Below are positions 23,846 through 34,821 of a stretch of 64,000 nt of DNA, in pieces. The stretch comes from Pochonia chlamydosporia 170 (taxonomy: Eukaryota > Ascomycota > Sordariomycetes > Hypocreales > Clavicipitaceae). Location: assembly GCF_001653235.2 (NCBI RefSeq), contig NC_035791.1, positions 1,984,001 to 2,048,000 of the forward strand, in the 5' to 3' direction. The position numbers were made by a program, and so were the translations under genes. Every line of letters begins with the position of its first letter. Positions within the stretch are counted from its first letter, which is position 1. The notes under the pieces are model-generated. The model searched no databases, was not told the origin of the DNA, and worked only from the letters and a program-made list of their open reading frames with translations.

Positions 23846-25374
23846 ATGGATGGCCTCACTCGCCTGCAATGTCGTTCACTGATGAAGCTCTCCCGCCATG
23901 TTCCTCGAGCTGCGACTTACACACGACATGCATCCACCGTCACTACCACCAATTGTACGTCACACCCACATCCTATCCCCTTCAAATACCAACCCAAGGA
24001 AGCAAACCTCACTAACCACCACCAGCTCCCAATAACAACAAAGAAAGAGTCGTAGTCCTCGGCTCCGGCTGGGCAGGCTACGCCGCTGCCCGTACCCTCT
24101 CCCCTTCCAAAACCACCAGAGTCCTCATCTCCCCTCGCTCCCACTTCGCATTCACACCTCTCCTCGCATCCACATCCGTAGGAACCCTCGAGTTCCGCGC
24201 AGCCATCGAGCCAGTTCGCCGTCTCGGCCTCGACGAGTTCCACCAAGCGTGGGCATCAAGCATCGACTTCAAGAACAAGACGATTCGGGTCGAGGCCAAT
24301 GAGCGCGGAGACGTCAGCGCCGCCACCAACAGGCCGCAGATCAAGGGGGAGGAGTTCGACGTCAAGTACGACAAGCTCGTCATTGCGGTAGGATGCTACA
24401 GTCAGACCTTTGGCATCGAGGGCGTCAAGGAGCACGCTCATTTCCTGCGGGATGTGGGTGACGCGCGGGCTATTCGGCTGCAGGTCCTGCAGGCGTTTGA
24501 AACGGCTGATTTACCGACGACAAGTGACGAAGAGAGGAAAAAATTGCTGCATTTTGCTATCGTGGGCGGTGGTCCTACGGGGATAGAGTTTGCCGCTGAG
24601 CTGCACGACTTGATCAAGGATGACTTGTCGCGCATGTATCCCAAACTGAAGAAGCATTGCGCCATCACCGTCTACGACATTGCGCCCAAGGTGCTACCCA
24701 TGTTTGACAGCAAGCTCGCCGCATATGCCACCGAGACGTTTAAACGGCAGGGCATACGAGTCAAAACGGAGCATCATCTCACTCGCATTCGTCGTGAGGG
24801 CCGCCACCTCATGCTCCAGATAAAGGAGGAGCCTGAAGAAATTGGCGCTGGCATCGTAGTCTGGAGCACTGGACTCATGCAGAACCCCCTCGTCAAGACG
24901 CTCGTCGAGTCTGAAATCGAGGGAATCGGCAAGATTGCAAAGGATCCCAGAACAGGGGGCATCGTCACCAATTCCAACTTGCAAGTGCAGCTGCAGGGTC
25001 CCGCCGAAGATGCAGAGACGACAACACTGAAGGATGTGTACGCTGTTGGGGACTGTATTTCCGTCCAGGGCGCAAATTACCCTGCCACGGCTCAGGTGGC
25101 CAGTCAACAGGCTGTGTACCTGGGCAAACAGCTGAACAGGGGGGACGATGAGCCGAGCAAGCCGTTCAAGTTTAAGAACTGGGGTGTCATGACGTACTTG
25201 GGGAGCTGGAGGGCGATTCATCAGAGCGATGCGGATAATCTGAAGGGGTGGGCGGCGTGGGTGCTTTGGCGGACGGCGTATTTGACGAGGAGTATGAGTG
25301 TGAGGAATAAGATTATGATTCCGGTGTATTGGGCTATTACTTGGATCTTTGGGCGGGATATTTCTAGATTTTAG
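23846..25374 (+). CDS. Type II (rotenone-insensitive) NADH:ubiquinone oxidoreductase, mitochondrial
   Basis: Exons 23846-23954 and 24026-25374, with a 71-nt intron (CTAAC branch, CAG acceptor), give 485 residues. It is a single-subunit flavoprotein that passes electrons from NADH to ubiquinone without pumping protons, on a face of the mitochondrial inner membrane. The first ~35 residues (LMKLSRHVPRAATYTRHAST) look like a mitochondrial presequence. The FAD Rossmann motif is VVVLGSGWAGYAAA, followed by the family signature FTPLLASTSVGTLEFR. The NADH Rossmann motif is FAIVGGGPTGIEFAAEL, and VYAVGDC is the second FAD contact. The C-terminal amphipathic part (IPVYWAITWIFGRDISRF) is the usual membrane anchor. 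There is no inserted EF-hand, unlike the calcium-dependent external enzymes. Inner or outer face cannot be told. Confidence 0.92.
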
Positions 25375-25688
25375 GGGCTGGAGTTGGGATTGAGGTTTAT
25401 ACAAAAGCACTTTTGGCGCTGGTGGGTGGCCAGTATTTTAATAGAGCTTAGATTCTTGGGGATACTCATCCAGGAGTGTCATAAAGGCAATTCAACCGCA
25501 TTGGATACTCGAAGTACACAATCGTAAGCTGAATAGTCGTCATGACTTCTACCAATTGCACTATGCAGCAAACTTCACCACATATTCTACTCGTGACATC
25601 ATCATAAGAACCACCATCTCTCAACCACAACAAACAAAGTCTATCGTAGTTCCCCAGCCGCCATCACCTACTCTCCAAGTTGCTTACG
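25375..25688. other. Convergent intergenic region
   Basis: Lies between the stop of the NADH dehydrogenase and the stop of the NmrA-like gene. Nothing distinctive is seen. Confidence 0.5.
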
Positions 25689-26915
25689 CTACTTCTCACC
25701 TCCCCACGCCGTCCTGATGAAATCCTCAATCTGCGTAAACTCATAGTCAGGCAACAAGCGATTCCACTCGTCCGAAACATTCCAAACCCCATTACTGATA
25801 GAAATCAACACTCCTATTGTAGCAGTCTTAGAAAACGCCTCGACTTGGTCCTCCGGAATAGAAGGCAAGTCCAGACGAGGGTAGTTTTCCGTCTTGAGTT
25901 CCCCAGCAGCAAGATCTTCCATCTTGAGCAGCTCAACCCGTATTGGCTGGCCTGTACGATATGAGTGAAAAGCCATTTACCAAGTACATATCAACATACC
26001 TAGAACCCTCCCCGCAATGTCGAGAAGCTGTCTTGCCGTAATCTTGTGGCCGCGGATTCCTCCCACAGTAGGCCAGACGCCTTCATAGTCTACAGCCCGT
26101 GCTACCACATTCGCAATATCTTGAACGGTCGTGTACGTAATCTCCGCGTCGAGGCGGCCATCTACAGTGAGGGCTGTCCGATTCTGGAGATCGATCTGCA
26201 AGGAGATGGTGGAGACGTGTTTGGACGTTTTGCGCGGATGGGCAAGGAAGTTCATGAATGCGCCGGGTTGGAATTTCGTGTATTCGAGGACCTGGTCTGT
26301 TAGTCTTGCCTCGACATTGGAAGAATTGACGCACCTTTTTCTGCTGGTTGAAATTTTCTAGGTACTGACTGATCTCGACTTTGCCAGCATACCACGCCAG
26401 TACATCTGTCGATTCTTTCAATTTTTCACCACTATATAGTCAGTATTTCTTATAGACAAAATCACAAGTACCAATACATACGTTGACCATTCCGAAGGAG
26501 CGTAGCGCTTGACGCCCGCTTCAACAGCCGCGTCAATAAGCCGTTTTTGCGTCTCGGATCCAGGGTCAAGGTGTACTGCGTAGAAACAAAGCAGCGTATG
26601 GACACCTTGCAGAAGGCGCACCAGTTCCGTTTTGTCTTCGTATGTAGTTTGTATCCATTGAACGCCAGGGAGAGGGGGGAAGTCGTTGGGGTTCTGTTCA
26701 TGCTCCTGTTAGATCCCGGCTTACGAGTCTTGATTGAGACGGTACCTTGCGGATGAGAGCAATGATTTTGTGCTTTCCGGTTGCGACTAGGGCGTCGAGG
26801 ACTTCCCTTGCCAGTTCTGCAGGGTTCAGTTGTTAGATGTAGTAGATGGTGTGGAAGCTGGTGCAGAAGCTGGAGACTCACGACTTGTAGCTCCCGCAAT
26901 GGCAATGGTGACCAT
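25689..26915 (-). CDS. NmrA-like / isoflavone-reductase-like NAD(P)-binding protein
   Basis: Six exons on the minus strand: 26882-26915, 26746-26816, 26482-26693, 26335-26431, 26000-26291 and 25689-25951, giving 322 residues. All junctions keep frame. The shortest intron (26292-26334) is 43 nt with a CTAAC branch site. The N-terminus VTIAIAGATSQLAREVLDAL is the dinucleotide-binding turn of the atypical SDR family, with Ser replacing the second Gly. AAVEAGVKRYAPSEWS is the family's conserved block after the second beta strand. There is no Tyr-x-x-x-Lys dyad, so it may be a redox sensor, as NmrA is for nitrogen repression, or a reductase. It is divergent from a bZIP gene across 418 bp, which suggests joint control. 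Confidence 0.9.
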
Positions 26916-27108
26916 GGTGATAGATTTGCTAATGAATTGAGATTTATGAAATGTTGAGTCTGAATGCAAGTCTCTATTGCTCTTGAAGCCATTCTTCTGT
27001 ATGAAACGACTGTATTTATAGTTGGTAGGAACTGGCACTTGTACTGCCGATTACCCAAGTCACTCAATTACAAATAAATCTTGTGAAACGGAATGAAATT
27101 AAACCCAT

Positions 27109-27318
27109 TCACGTAACAATGTCACATAATTCTGCACACTATTCGGTGGTGGTCACCGGTCTGGCTGCGCAATCAATCGGACACTCACTCACCGGTTACG
27201 TGATCGGAGGAATTCATCCCGATTATCAATCACCTTCAACCTCAACCCCAAGCAGCCATCACGTAAACTGCGTAACATTCCCCCGAAACTGCCTATTGCG
27301 AACCCCTAGTTCACCGGT
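27109..27318. promoter_or_regulatory. Cluster of two repeated octamers in the NmrA-like/bZIP divergent promoter
   Basis: TCACGTAA occurs at 27109-27116 and 27259-27266, and its reverse complement TTACGTGA at 27196-27203. TCACCGGT occurs at 27153-27160, 27189-27196 and 27311-27318. TTACGT is a half-site for fungal Yap/CREB-type bZIP factors, and CGG is the half-site of Zn2Cys6 factors. One gene of each type lies next to it. Direct binding is inference. Confidence 0.6.
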
Positions 27319-27333
27319 CTGTTCCACCGCATC

Positions 27334-28332
27334 ATGACGGACGCAAATGACAAAGACCTCCATGTAAGAACAATGCAAGTCACCTGAAACCCGAAATCGT
27401 GCTAACACGCCCAGCTTCGACGAGAGCGCGGCCGCAAAGCCCAAGCCGCTTTCCGGAAGCGAAAAGCCCAGCAAACACAGCAATTAGCAGAGGAAAACTA
27501 CCAGCTCGTACAAGGGATCAATCACATCATCGGGACTATTCACGGCGATGAACGGCCTGAGTTGCTAGCCGCCATCAGCAACGTATCAGATTTCGCACAG
27601 CTAACATCAACGCCTACACCACAACCGCCTACAGATACAAAATATCACAACAGAAACTCACTTCCTTCTGCATCCTTTATATCCGCAACACCAGACCGCC
27701 TCACCAATATATGGCTCAACCCCCTCCAATACAGCAGAATATCCCTTCCCCCCACCGACATAATCGCCTACCTGGGCACCAAGTCAAAAACCTTAGCCGG
27801 CAGCCTCTTCTGGTCGATGCTGGAACACAGCCAAACAACCTGCACGCGAGACCATGCCTCCCCGGCAGTCCTCATCCGACGAGGACTATCGCACTCAAAG
27901 TCCATAAGCGAGATAGACACCTCGTTTATACAGGCCATGATCAGCGCAAGAGTAGAGTATAAGCACAAGGGGTCAATCTCACCGAAATATGCGCCAGCCG
28001 CGGAAGCCGATCTCCCAATTGTGGTGCATAAGCGTGTAGAGCTTGACTATCGGGAGATGGGCAAGGATCCCGACTCGTGGTTGTCATGTTTAGGGATACA
28101 AGAGCGCTTGAGACGGGTAGCGGGGGAATCGGCTTTGAGAGTCGCTGAGGCTGCTGCGTTGGGTGAAGGGGAAGACGGCTTGGTTGGCGTGATGGATCGT
28201 GCCAAGTGTAGGCTTTATGATACGGCTGTTTGTTTTGGGGATGGGCCGAGGTGGGATGCTGGAGTTGTGGATGGGATATTGGTTGAGGTGTTGGGGGGTT
28301 TGGTGAGGTATGTCTTTGGAAACCATTTGTAG
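27334..28332 (+). CDS. bZIP transcription factor
   Basis: Exon 1 (27334-27363) encodes ten residues. A 51-nt intron with a GCTAACAC branch leads to exon 2 (27415-28332). The product is 315 residues. The basic region is residues 12-28 (RRERGRKAQAAFRKRKA). The QAAFRxR signature resembles Yap/AP-1-like fungal factors, although the invariant Asn of classical bZIPs is replaced in the run RGRKAQAAF. A short zipper follows with heptad Leu-Leu-Ile (QLAEENYQLVQGINHI). The C-terminal ~200 residues, with IIAYLGTKSKTLAGSLFW near the middle, are of unknown fold; this layout is common in secondary-metabolism and stress bZIPs of fungi. Likely a nuclear regulator of its own promoter and of the NmrA-like gene, judging from the octamer cluster just upstream. 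Confidence 0.85.
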
Positions 28333-28730
28333 CTGTTGACTCGTATAAAGTTTAGATGTTACGATGGATGATTTGACGTGACTTTGTACATACAATGCGT
28401 ATAACCCTGAGTGAGTAAGACGTTTTAAAGCCGTGTGCAATTGCTTACTTTAACATGCTTTCTCAGATGATACAGTTTCCAATATATTATATAATGCCAT
28501 AAAAGGCTCCCAGTCCAGCTGTGGTTGTATGCTCGCTCGCATTGTCTAAAAACATGATGTACATGTGTAGAAGATGTATATATCCAGCCGAGAGTACACC
28601 ACTCTATTACAACATGCCATCGTTTGTACCTCCGCCTACACCAGCGTATCTGTCCGTCTATACCCAACGTTATACAAAAGTAGAACTCAAAACTCCAAAA
28701 CTCTACGCTCCATGTTGACCACGTATAACT
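28333..28730. other. Convergent intergenic region
   Basis: AT-rich spacer between the stops of the bZIP and Zn2Cys6 genes. No gene is seen. Confidence 0.5.
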
Positions 28731-30420
28731 TCAACATCCTCCAAAATTCCCAACCTCGGTCCACCGCTGCCCCTGCACAACATTCGATATGTGCTGTCCC
28801 TTGGCCACAAGACGACCCTTGAACGACTCTAGCCACATGATTTCCAGCATGCCATCTTGCGAAAGAGCATAGATGTCCCGATAATAATCACCCACGACTG
28901 TCATAGGAGCAACAAGCATATCCGGCTGGACCGTCGCACTTAGAACCGCATCCAGGCCCCTGCAGATATTTGCTGCCAGCTCATGAGCGTCCTGATACAA
29001 GCCAATGTCAATCTGTAGCATCGACGGAAGTCCCATCCACATATCGGGATACGTATCCATCACAGGCTGAAATATGGCAACATGCACAGATTCAATGCAC
29101 CGATGGAGAAGAATCTGGCACATCCAATAATATATCATCACCAGCCCCGTTTGCGAATCTCTAAATGCGAAGGGCCTCTCGAAAGGAACTTCCCATATCA
29201 TGTTTTCCGCATTGTCCACCCACAAGGCAGGCCGGGAATGTGCTGATCCCATTGACGTTCCAGCAAGCCAACGGCTGAATTGACCGTCCACGACCAGGCA
29301 GTTGCTTAGACTGTCTTGCAGCTCGATCCGACGACTCGTCGAAGCGGGAGAAATAAGTAATCGGTCTACTTTCTCGAAAATAGCGGGAAGACCGAGAGCC
29401 AAATCTAGCAGCTGGTCAAGCTGCGACTTGGGCTGTGATTCCCAAGGTATCGACAGCCAGTCGGGCGAGGAGAGATGCGATTCGCGGCGATGGAGAAGGG
29501 CAAGGCTGGCCTGCTGACTGGGTTAGTAGACATAATTACAGTCCGCGCCGGCATAAGAAGATTGCTCACGGCCAGGGGACGATATACGCGTACGAAAAAC
29601 TGATGGTTCGGGAACGACGAGTAGTGGCGTGGACTGCGGCTCTTGACGGTGCTCCTCTGCTCAGCTGTGTCGTGCCATAACTCGGAATCTGCAGGGGGAG
29701 CAGGAGAGTTTTGCTTTGCCAGCCAGTGTAAGCCAATTATCCTCCTACTCAAGTTTCATTCCGCGTTGCCAACTTACATCGTACAGGTAGACACAGTACC
29801 CATCGCTCGAAGAGCTCCCATCATCAGAACTGCCCAATCTCGCCAGGCAAGTCGAACTCGTCTCAGCATCAAAGTCAGCATAGTGCAGATTCGCAGGCAC
29901 ATATGGAGGCAAGTTTAGCATAAACTCCTCATTTTGCCCATCAGTTTCCTGCTTCGTAACGCTAGGGAGGTTTGTTTGCAAAGCCGTCAACAAGACCAAG
30001 TTATCTGCGCCATTGACAGAAAGTTGGACAAAGTCGTCCCATGCCGAAACTTGATTTTGGCTCTGTTCTATATTGACCGTTTTTCGGTCCTCCGTCTTGG
30101 ATTTGGGTTTCTTGACCGCTGCCGTGCCGGAGGTTGCCTTCTTCGGATGTGAGGCTACCCTGCCCTTGGAAGCTAGAGTGCCGGTAATGAAGACGCGCTC
30201 TCGTTCGTACCCTTCGCATTGGCGGCCGCTGTTGGAGCAGTTCTTGCAAGACGGCCTTTCGTTACTGCACTACGATGGGGTCAGCTCGTTGTCGAAGTCG
30301 AAGCTGGCCGTGACGAGGTGGCAGTTTGTGACGGTCGAGAAAGAAGGAATTGAATCATACCTTGACACGTCGTCGTCGACAAGTCTCGCACCCTTTGTAC
30401 TTTCCCGGTACGCCAACCAT
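28731..30420 (-). CDS. Zn2Cys6 fungal transcription factor
   Basis: Four exons on the minus strand: 30361-30420, 29778-30269, 29570-29713 and 28731-29513, about 492 residues. The zinc cluster is split by intron 1 and is complete once spliced: Cys11-x2-Cys14-x6-Cys21-x6-Cys28-x2-Cys31-x6-Cys38, starting KGCETCRRRRVKCSNERPSC. A basic/Ser linker follows (KKPKSKTEDRK). The C-terminal half is helical and carries the kind of Leu-rich middle region seen in fungal pathway regulators. The intron 2 acceptor (29714, AAAG) has a poor pyrimidine tract and is the least certain junction. Target genes are unknown. With the NmrA-like and bZIP genes it forms a run of three putative regulators and no biosynthetic enzymes. 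Confidence 0.88.
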
Positions 30421-32973
30421 TATTGCTATGCTTGAAACTCCAACCCAAACCCAACAATAATCAATGGCCAAATCAAGGTATCAAACGCCAATAGAGAAGT
30501 GTATTAAAAGGGGGGAGATGGCAGCACGCCTTGTTGCGTCCTTCGGTTTTCGCACACTTTCCACTCTTTCTAGTGGCCCAACTCCTTGCCTAAAATGTTC
30601 TTTGCAGACACAATGCTTTCCAAGAAGAGATACTGGTGATCTACGTCTCCAACGTATGTCCTTTTCACTACCGGCAGCATGGGACCCCAAATATATGTCT
30701 GTACCCCGATTTCCGAAGCATCTTCCATGGTTACATCCTTAACGTGTCTTGTCAAAAGACCACCAGACATGTACTACTGAGTAAACTAGTAACAAAGCAG
30801 AGTGGTCGGTCCCCTTTACCGCCACCATGTTGGGCAATATGTCAATCCCCACAAAGTGATGTGGGCGACTGTCCAACGTACGTTACACACACCCCAGTGG
30901 GACTCAGTTCCACGCTTTTACGAAGCACCTGTGCATTTTCGGGAAACTGTAATGGGACTGACTCCCTTTTCTGTGCTGTCAGTGTCAAAGCTGCCCCAGG
31001 ACATCGGGCAACATGGAGATGTCACGTCTGTTTACTCCCGTGATGGAGCAGAGGATAACGGCGTCTCCACGACAAATGGGGAACCTGATGATGTCTCAAT
31101 GTCTCAGGGCGTACAGAATTCACTTCCCCTTGACCAGACAGTGTAGGGATGGGAGAAAAGAGCAGCTGGGCTGACAGCGCGGCAACCCATTGTTGGTTCG
31201 GCCAACTGATGAAACAAAGCGGTCTGCCATGTGAAGACAAAAGACGACCAGGCCCAACAAGGTTTCTATTACGCCATTCCATCCGTCCAATACGGTCGCC
31301 CATTTCAGTCAGAGCAAACTAGCCAAGCCACACATCGACTGTGGTCATAAGAGCAGAAGCAAGGTTGTTTTGATGATATCGTCGGGGATAGCGGAAGTCA
31401 AGACAAACGCAACTGCTGCCTACTGCGCCTTGATCCGGCCGGCACCCAGGAGACTAAAACACGACTCTGCTGGTGATCCTTCGTAGGGCTGACAAGAGGA
31501 GGTAAGGTTTCCATTTCATTGTGGACAAAAGTCAAGTGGCCTGCATCGTGTCTGAACTCTCATGCAAGCTACGGCAACGCCGACACAGATCATGGGGATG
31601 GCCTCCAGTCTCATTGGTGGAAACTCCCCTAGTTTAGTTCGATCCACGCGGGACGATGAATTAGGAAACCATGTGCGAGTGATGACTTCGGATCCGGGCG
31701 CCGAAATCTTGAAGTTTGAAACCTGCCCACCTTTGCCCGTATAATCCCAGTCACCAAGAGTTTTATTGGACGCGGAAACTTTGAGTTGTCCCAAAAACAA
31801 GTTTGTTTCTGGCCATGCGGAATTGGTCATTGGTTGCGAGACTCCTGGGAGATTTGTAATGCTTTGCGAAATGTATGAGACTTGTGAGAAGGACTTATCA
31901 GCGTCCCTTTTCGATAAAGACGGCGCAGATCCAAGAGATCAACGCCCAAAGCGGCCGCTGTTCTGACAAGCAGTACAACTATTGTCTACCATCATCGTGC
32001 CCGGAGAGCACCCTACTGCGTCAAATGGATTCGAAACCCCCGTGCCGTGTCCATTGTACACTAATGAACTGTGGCATATTAGCACTAGTCTCGTCGGTGG
32101 CACATAGATGGGCAATCTTGGCGACTAACCTGCGAATGGGCCCCCTGTTCCCCCATGTGTCAGTTAGCTTGTTCCCTGGCTGTGTCTCCCATTGATATAT
32201 CGATTACTCAACCCCTCCAAATCGAGGTGTCCTGCACGGGGAACTGGACCATCCTCTCCGCAAGTGAGGCACACAATACAGTTCCCCGGCTCTGGAATCT
32301 GATGCTTCGGCGCTTTTCTGCGTGTAAGTGGCCGGCAATCAACTGTTTGAACAACTTCTCCCGATCCTCATCGGTTATCCACGTCTTCGTATTGTACAAG
32401 AGACGTATTTTGGGGTCGTAAATCTCGTATATCGTGCAGAGCCAGCCTTCTATGCGCGTGATGGCGATCCTTCTCCAGTCGCATGTGTCTACCGAAGACA
32501 ACTCGGCCCGTTATGCGTCACTATCGAAAGTAGGCAAGTGAGCCGACAACAAAAGACTAATTCACAATCTTTTATTCACAGTTTTGACTCAAAAAGATGC
32601 ACACCAACCCCATAGCCTTTTAGTGTTGCTTGCTTGTTGCGTGCCCGACTAACCTGGGCTGCGTTGGAATGACCCGCACCAACGCCCATGACCGCATTCC
32701 TAGGGCAACTTGACTGGGTCTAACGTATGCAGAGTGTAGTGTCATGGACACACTATGCTTGAAATTGAAATTGCTGTACTTGAAATGTCTAGTTAACTTT
32801 ATAGGTTCTTCTTTGCTTTCGTGGTTCTACAACGTTTTGTCCTCGTGTGAAATGCCGGGGCATATAGCTTAATACTGGTATGGGACAACAAACGTCCTGG
32901 ACACCGCCGTACAATACAATATTGTACACCTCTCCCCACTCCCTGGGGATCTTTTGAAAACCTTTTTGATAAA
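30421..32973. other. Gene-poor 2.5-kb region
   Basis: Only short ORFs are present. A weak relic is possible at 30570-30770 on the minus strand. A protein-like fragment at 32208-32501 is listed separately. The rest shows no motifs, repeats or RNA genes that I can support. Confidence 0.45.
32208..32501 (-). pseudogene. Possible exon or relic of an unknown protein
   Basis: The minus-strand frame encodes about 90 residues with natural composition, including TRIEGWLCTIYEIYDPKIRL and TWITDEDREKLFKQLIAGHL, rich in charged and aromatic residues. The frame has no ATG, has an upstream stop, and a possible acceptor (CGGTAG) sits just before TGCGACTGG. No partner exon was found on either side. I do not recognise a family. 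It may be a surviving fragment of a lost gene or an exon of a gene I failed to assemble. Confidence 0.3.
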
Positions 32974-34821
32974 CTAGATGTACTTGTATGGGTTCATGAT
33001 GCCCTTCTGTGGAGACGTTAGCATCAGCCTTACCGGCTCCTGGAAAGAGAGTGCGAACGCCATGACCGGGGTCGAGGCCACACTGGCCAGAGGGAACTGT
33101 CCCCCAAAGGCACAGGCGTCAAGGGGGTTGGTTGTTGACCTGTGTTGACTTACCGGATCATACAATGCCTTGATCTGCTTCATCAGACCAATCATGGTGT
33201 CATTGCGGCTGTACCCAATATAGTTCTTCTTTGCCAGGCCCAGACCATGCTCCGCGCTGATGCTTCCCTGTCGTTTTTCGATCCATTCGTAAACGTAGGG
33301 CTCCAAAACCTTTTCCACCTCCTTGTCGTACCGTCTGACGGCAATGTTGAGATGGAGGTTCGAGTCGCCCATGTGGCCATAGCCAAGAACATCCACAACG
33401 GGATGGTCATCCGTTTCGCCAAGGAGTCCAGCATCGGACAGCCTGGCCTTGACATCATTCACAATCAAGTACATGTCTGAAAGCGGAATCGAGACGTCAT
33501 ACTTGTACGTTCCACCCCAATGGCCGATGCATTCTGTGATGCCCTCCCGCCAGCTCCACAGAGTCTTGATCTGCGTGGCATCCTGGGCAACCACTCCATC
33601 GGCAATGACTTCGTTTGACATGACATCTTCCAGGAACTTTTCCAACTTTTCGTAGTCGTGTTCACTGTTGGAGCCACTGGTCTCGATCAGGCAATAAAAG
33701 GGATAGTCGTTTTCCAAGGGCTTCGTCCCACCGCGGACTTTGTGCACAAGACGTTGGCTGGTTCCATCCATGAGCTCAAAGGCTGAGAGGATCTCCGACA
33801 GTTGGAGCTTGGCTTCGCGGAACGCCTTTTGGGCCTTCTCATATGATTCGATACCAAACAGAGCAACGTTGACGGCGGGCGAGCGCTGGGCACACTGCAC
33901 GACCAGCTTAGTGATTATTCCGAGAGTGCCTTCAGCACCAATGAAGAGCTGCTTCAGGTCGTAGCCCGTGTTGTTCTTGCGCAAGGTGCACATGTCGTTC
34001 ATGATGGTGCCGTCCGGCAAGACAGCCTCCATACCCAGAACACTTCCGTGAAGACTGCCGTACCGCAACAGCCGCAGGCCACCGGCATTTGTCGACACAT
34101 TACCACCAACATGACAAGAACCCTTGGCCCCCAGATCCAGGGGAAAGATGTAGCCCCTTTCAGCAACATGCTGATCTGCCACCTCCAAGATGCAGCCGGC
34201 ATCCAACACGAGTGAGCCGCTCATCTCATCGAATGAATGAATCGTATTCATTCTTCCCATGCTGATGACAATCTCGTCAAACACCGGGATCGAACCACCC
34301 ACCAACCCTGTATTACCTCCCTGCGGCACCACGGCTAGCATATTCTCATTGCAATACCGCAGAATCTTGCTGACATCTTCCGTTGATCCAGGCTTCAACA
34401 CCAGACGACATTGGCCCTTGTATTTGTGCATCCAATCTTCATTAAAGGGCTCAATATCAGCAGCAGCATCGGCATTAACACCATCAATGACAGCAGAGTC
34501 CTGGCCGAGAAGCTCCTTGAAGAAGGCCACATGCTCAGGTGTCAACTTGGCAAATCTGGTGTCTCTCGTCAAACTAGGATATGATTCCGTCGTAAGCTTC
34601 GCGGTAAGACTAGCTGATGTGCTGGAAAATGATCTCGATGTCCTCGGAGCCGACGTCCCCACGGAGCAGCTTTGTGATACGGCTGATGAGCGGCACACGG
34701 CCGAAGAAAGACGAGTCGCCGCCTTGGGAAGGTTGCGGTTAGCCGCTGGGGCCATGAGATTAGAAACGCGGCTACAGTTCCCATTGGTGACGCCCCGGAG
34801 GAGCTTTGCGCGTGTTGCCAT
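32974..34821 (-). CDS. DLD2: D-2-hydroxyglutarate dehydrogenase, FAD-linked, mitochondrial
   Basis: Exons 33154-34821 and 32974-33006 give 566 residues. The enzyme oxidises D-2-hydroxyglutarate (and D-lactate in some fungi) with FAD in the mitochondrion. The first ~75 residues (RLSSAVCRSSAVSQSCS.., SRSFSSTSASL) are a presequence. The FAD-binding PCMH domain has VVPQGGNTGLVGGS and GAKGSCHVGGNVSTNAGGLR. The C-terminal domain has the metal-site GYGHMGDSNLHLN and AEHGLGLAKK. The final exon encodes KGIMNPYKYI, the usual end of the family. The 147-nt intron (33007-33153, GTAAGT donor, GCTAAC branch, CAG acceptor) is a multiple of three without stop, so an unspliced frame also runs to the same stop codon. 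I chose the ATG at 34821 because it opens the presequence. Longer frames upstream add low-quality sequence. Confidence 0.93.
   Translation of the reverse strand: MATRAKLLRGVTNGNCSRVSNLMAPAANRNLPKAATRLSSAVCRSSAVSQSCSVGTSAPRTSRSFSSTSASLTAKLTTESYPSLTRDTRFAKLTPEHVAFFKELLGQDSAVIDGVNADAAADIEPFNEDWMHKYKGQCRLVLKPGSTEDVSKILRYCNENMLAVVPQGGNTGLVGGSIPVFDEIVISMGRMNTIHSFDEMSGSLVLDAGCILEVADQHVAERGYIFPLDLGAKGSCHVGGNVSTNAGGLRLLRYGSLHGSVLGMEAVLPDGTIMNDMCTLRKNNTGYDLKQLFIGAEGTLGIITKLVVQCAQRSPAVNVALFGIESYEKAQKAFREAKLQLSEILSAFELMDGTSQRLVHKVRGGTKPLENDYPFYCLIETSGSNSEHDYEKLEKFLEDVMSNEVIADGVVAQDATQIKTLWSWREGITECIGHWGGTYKYDVSIPLSDMYLIVNDVKARLSDAGLLGETDDHPVVDVLGYGHMGDSNLHLNIAVRRYDKEVEKVLEPYVYEWIEKRQGSISAEHGLGLAKKNYIGYSRNDTMIGLMKQIKALYDPVSQHRSTTNPLDACAFGGQFPLASVASTPVMAFALSFQEPVRLMLTSPQKGIMNPYKYI

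Noticed and set aside
27333..28332. The bZIP as part of a secondary-metabolite gene cluster
   Set aside because: No polyketide synthase, peptide synthetase, terpene synthase, P450 or transporter is found within the window around it.
30570..30770. Minus-strand ORF with QTYIWGPMLPVVKRT, faintly like a DUF1254 start
   Set aside because: Too short, no continuation found by splicing, and the likeness is a few residues only.
31516..31830. 104-codon minus-strand ORF
   Set aside because: An overlapping plus-strand frame is equally open, there are no motifs and no splice support.
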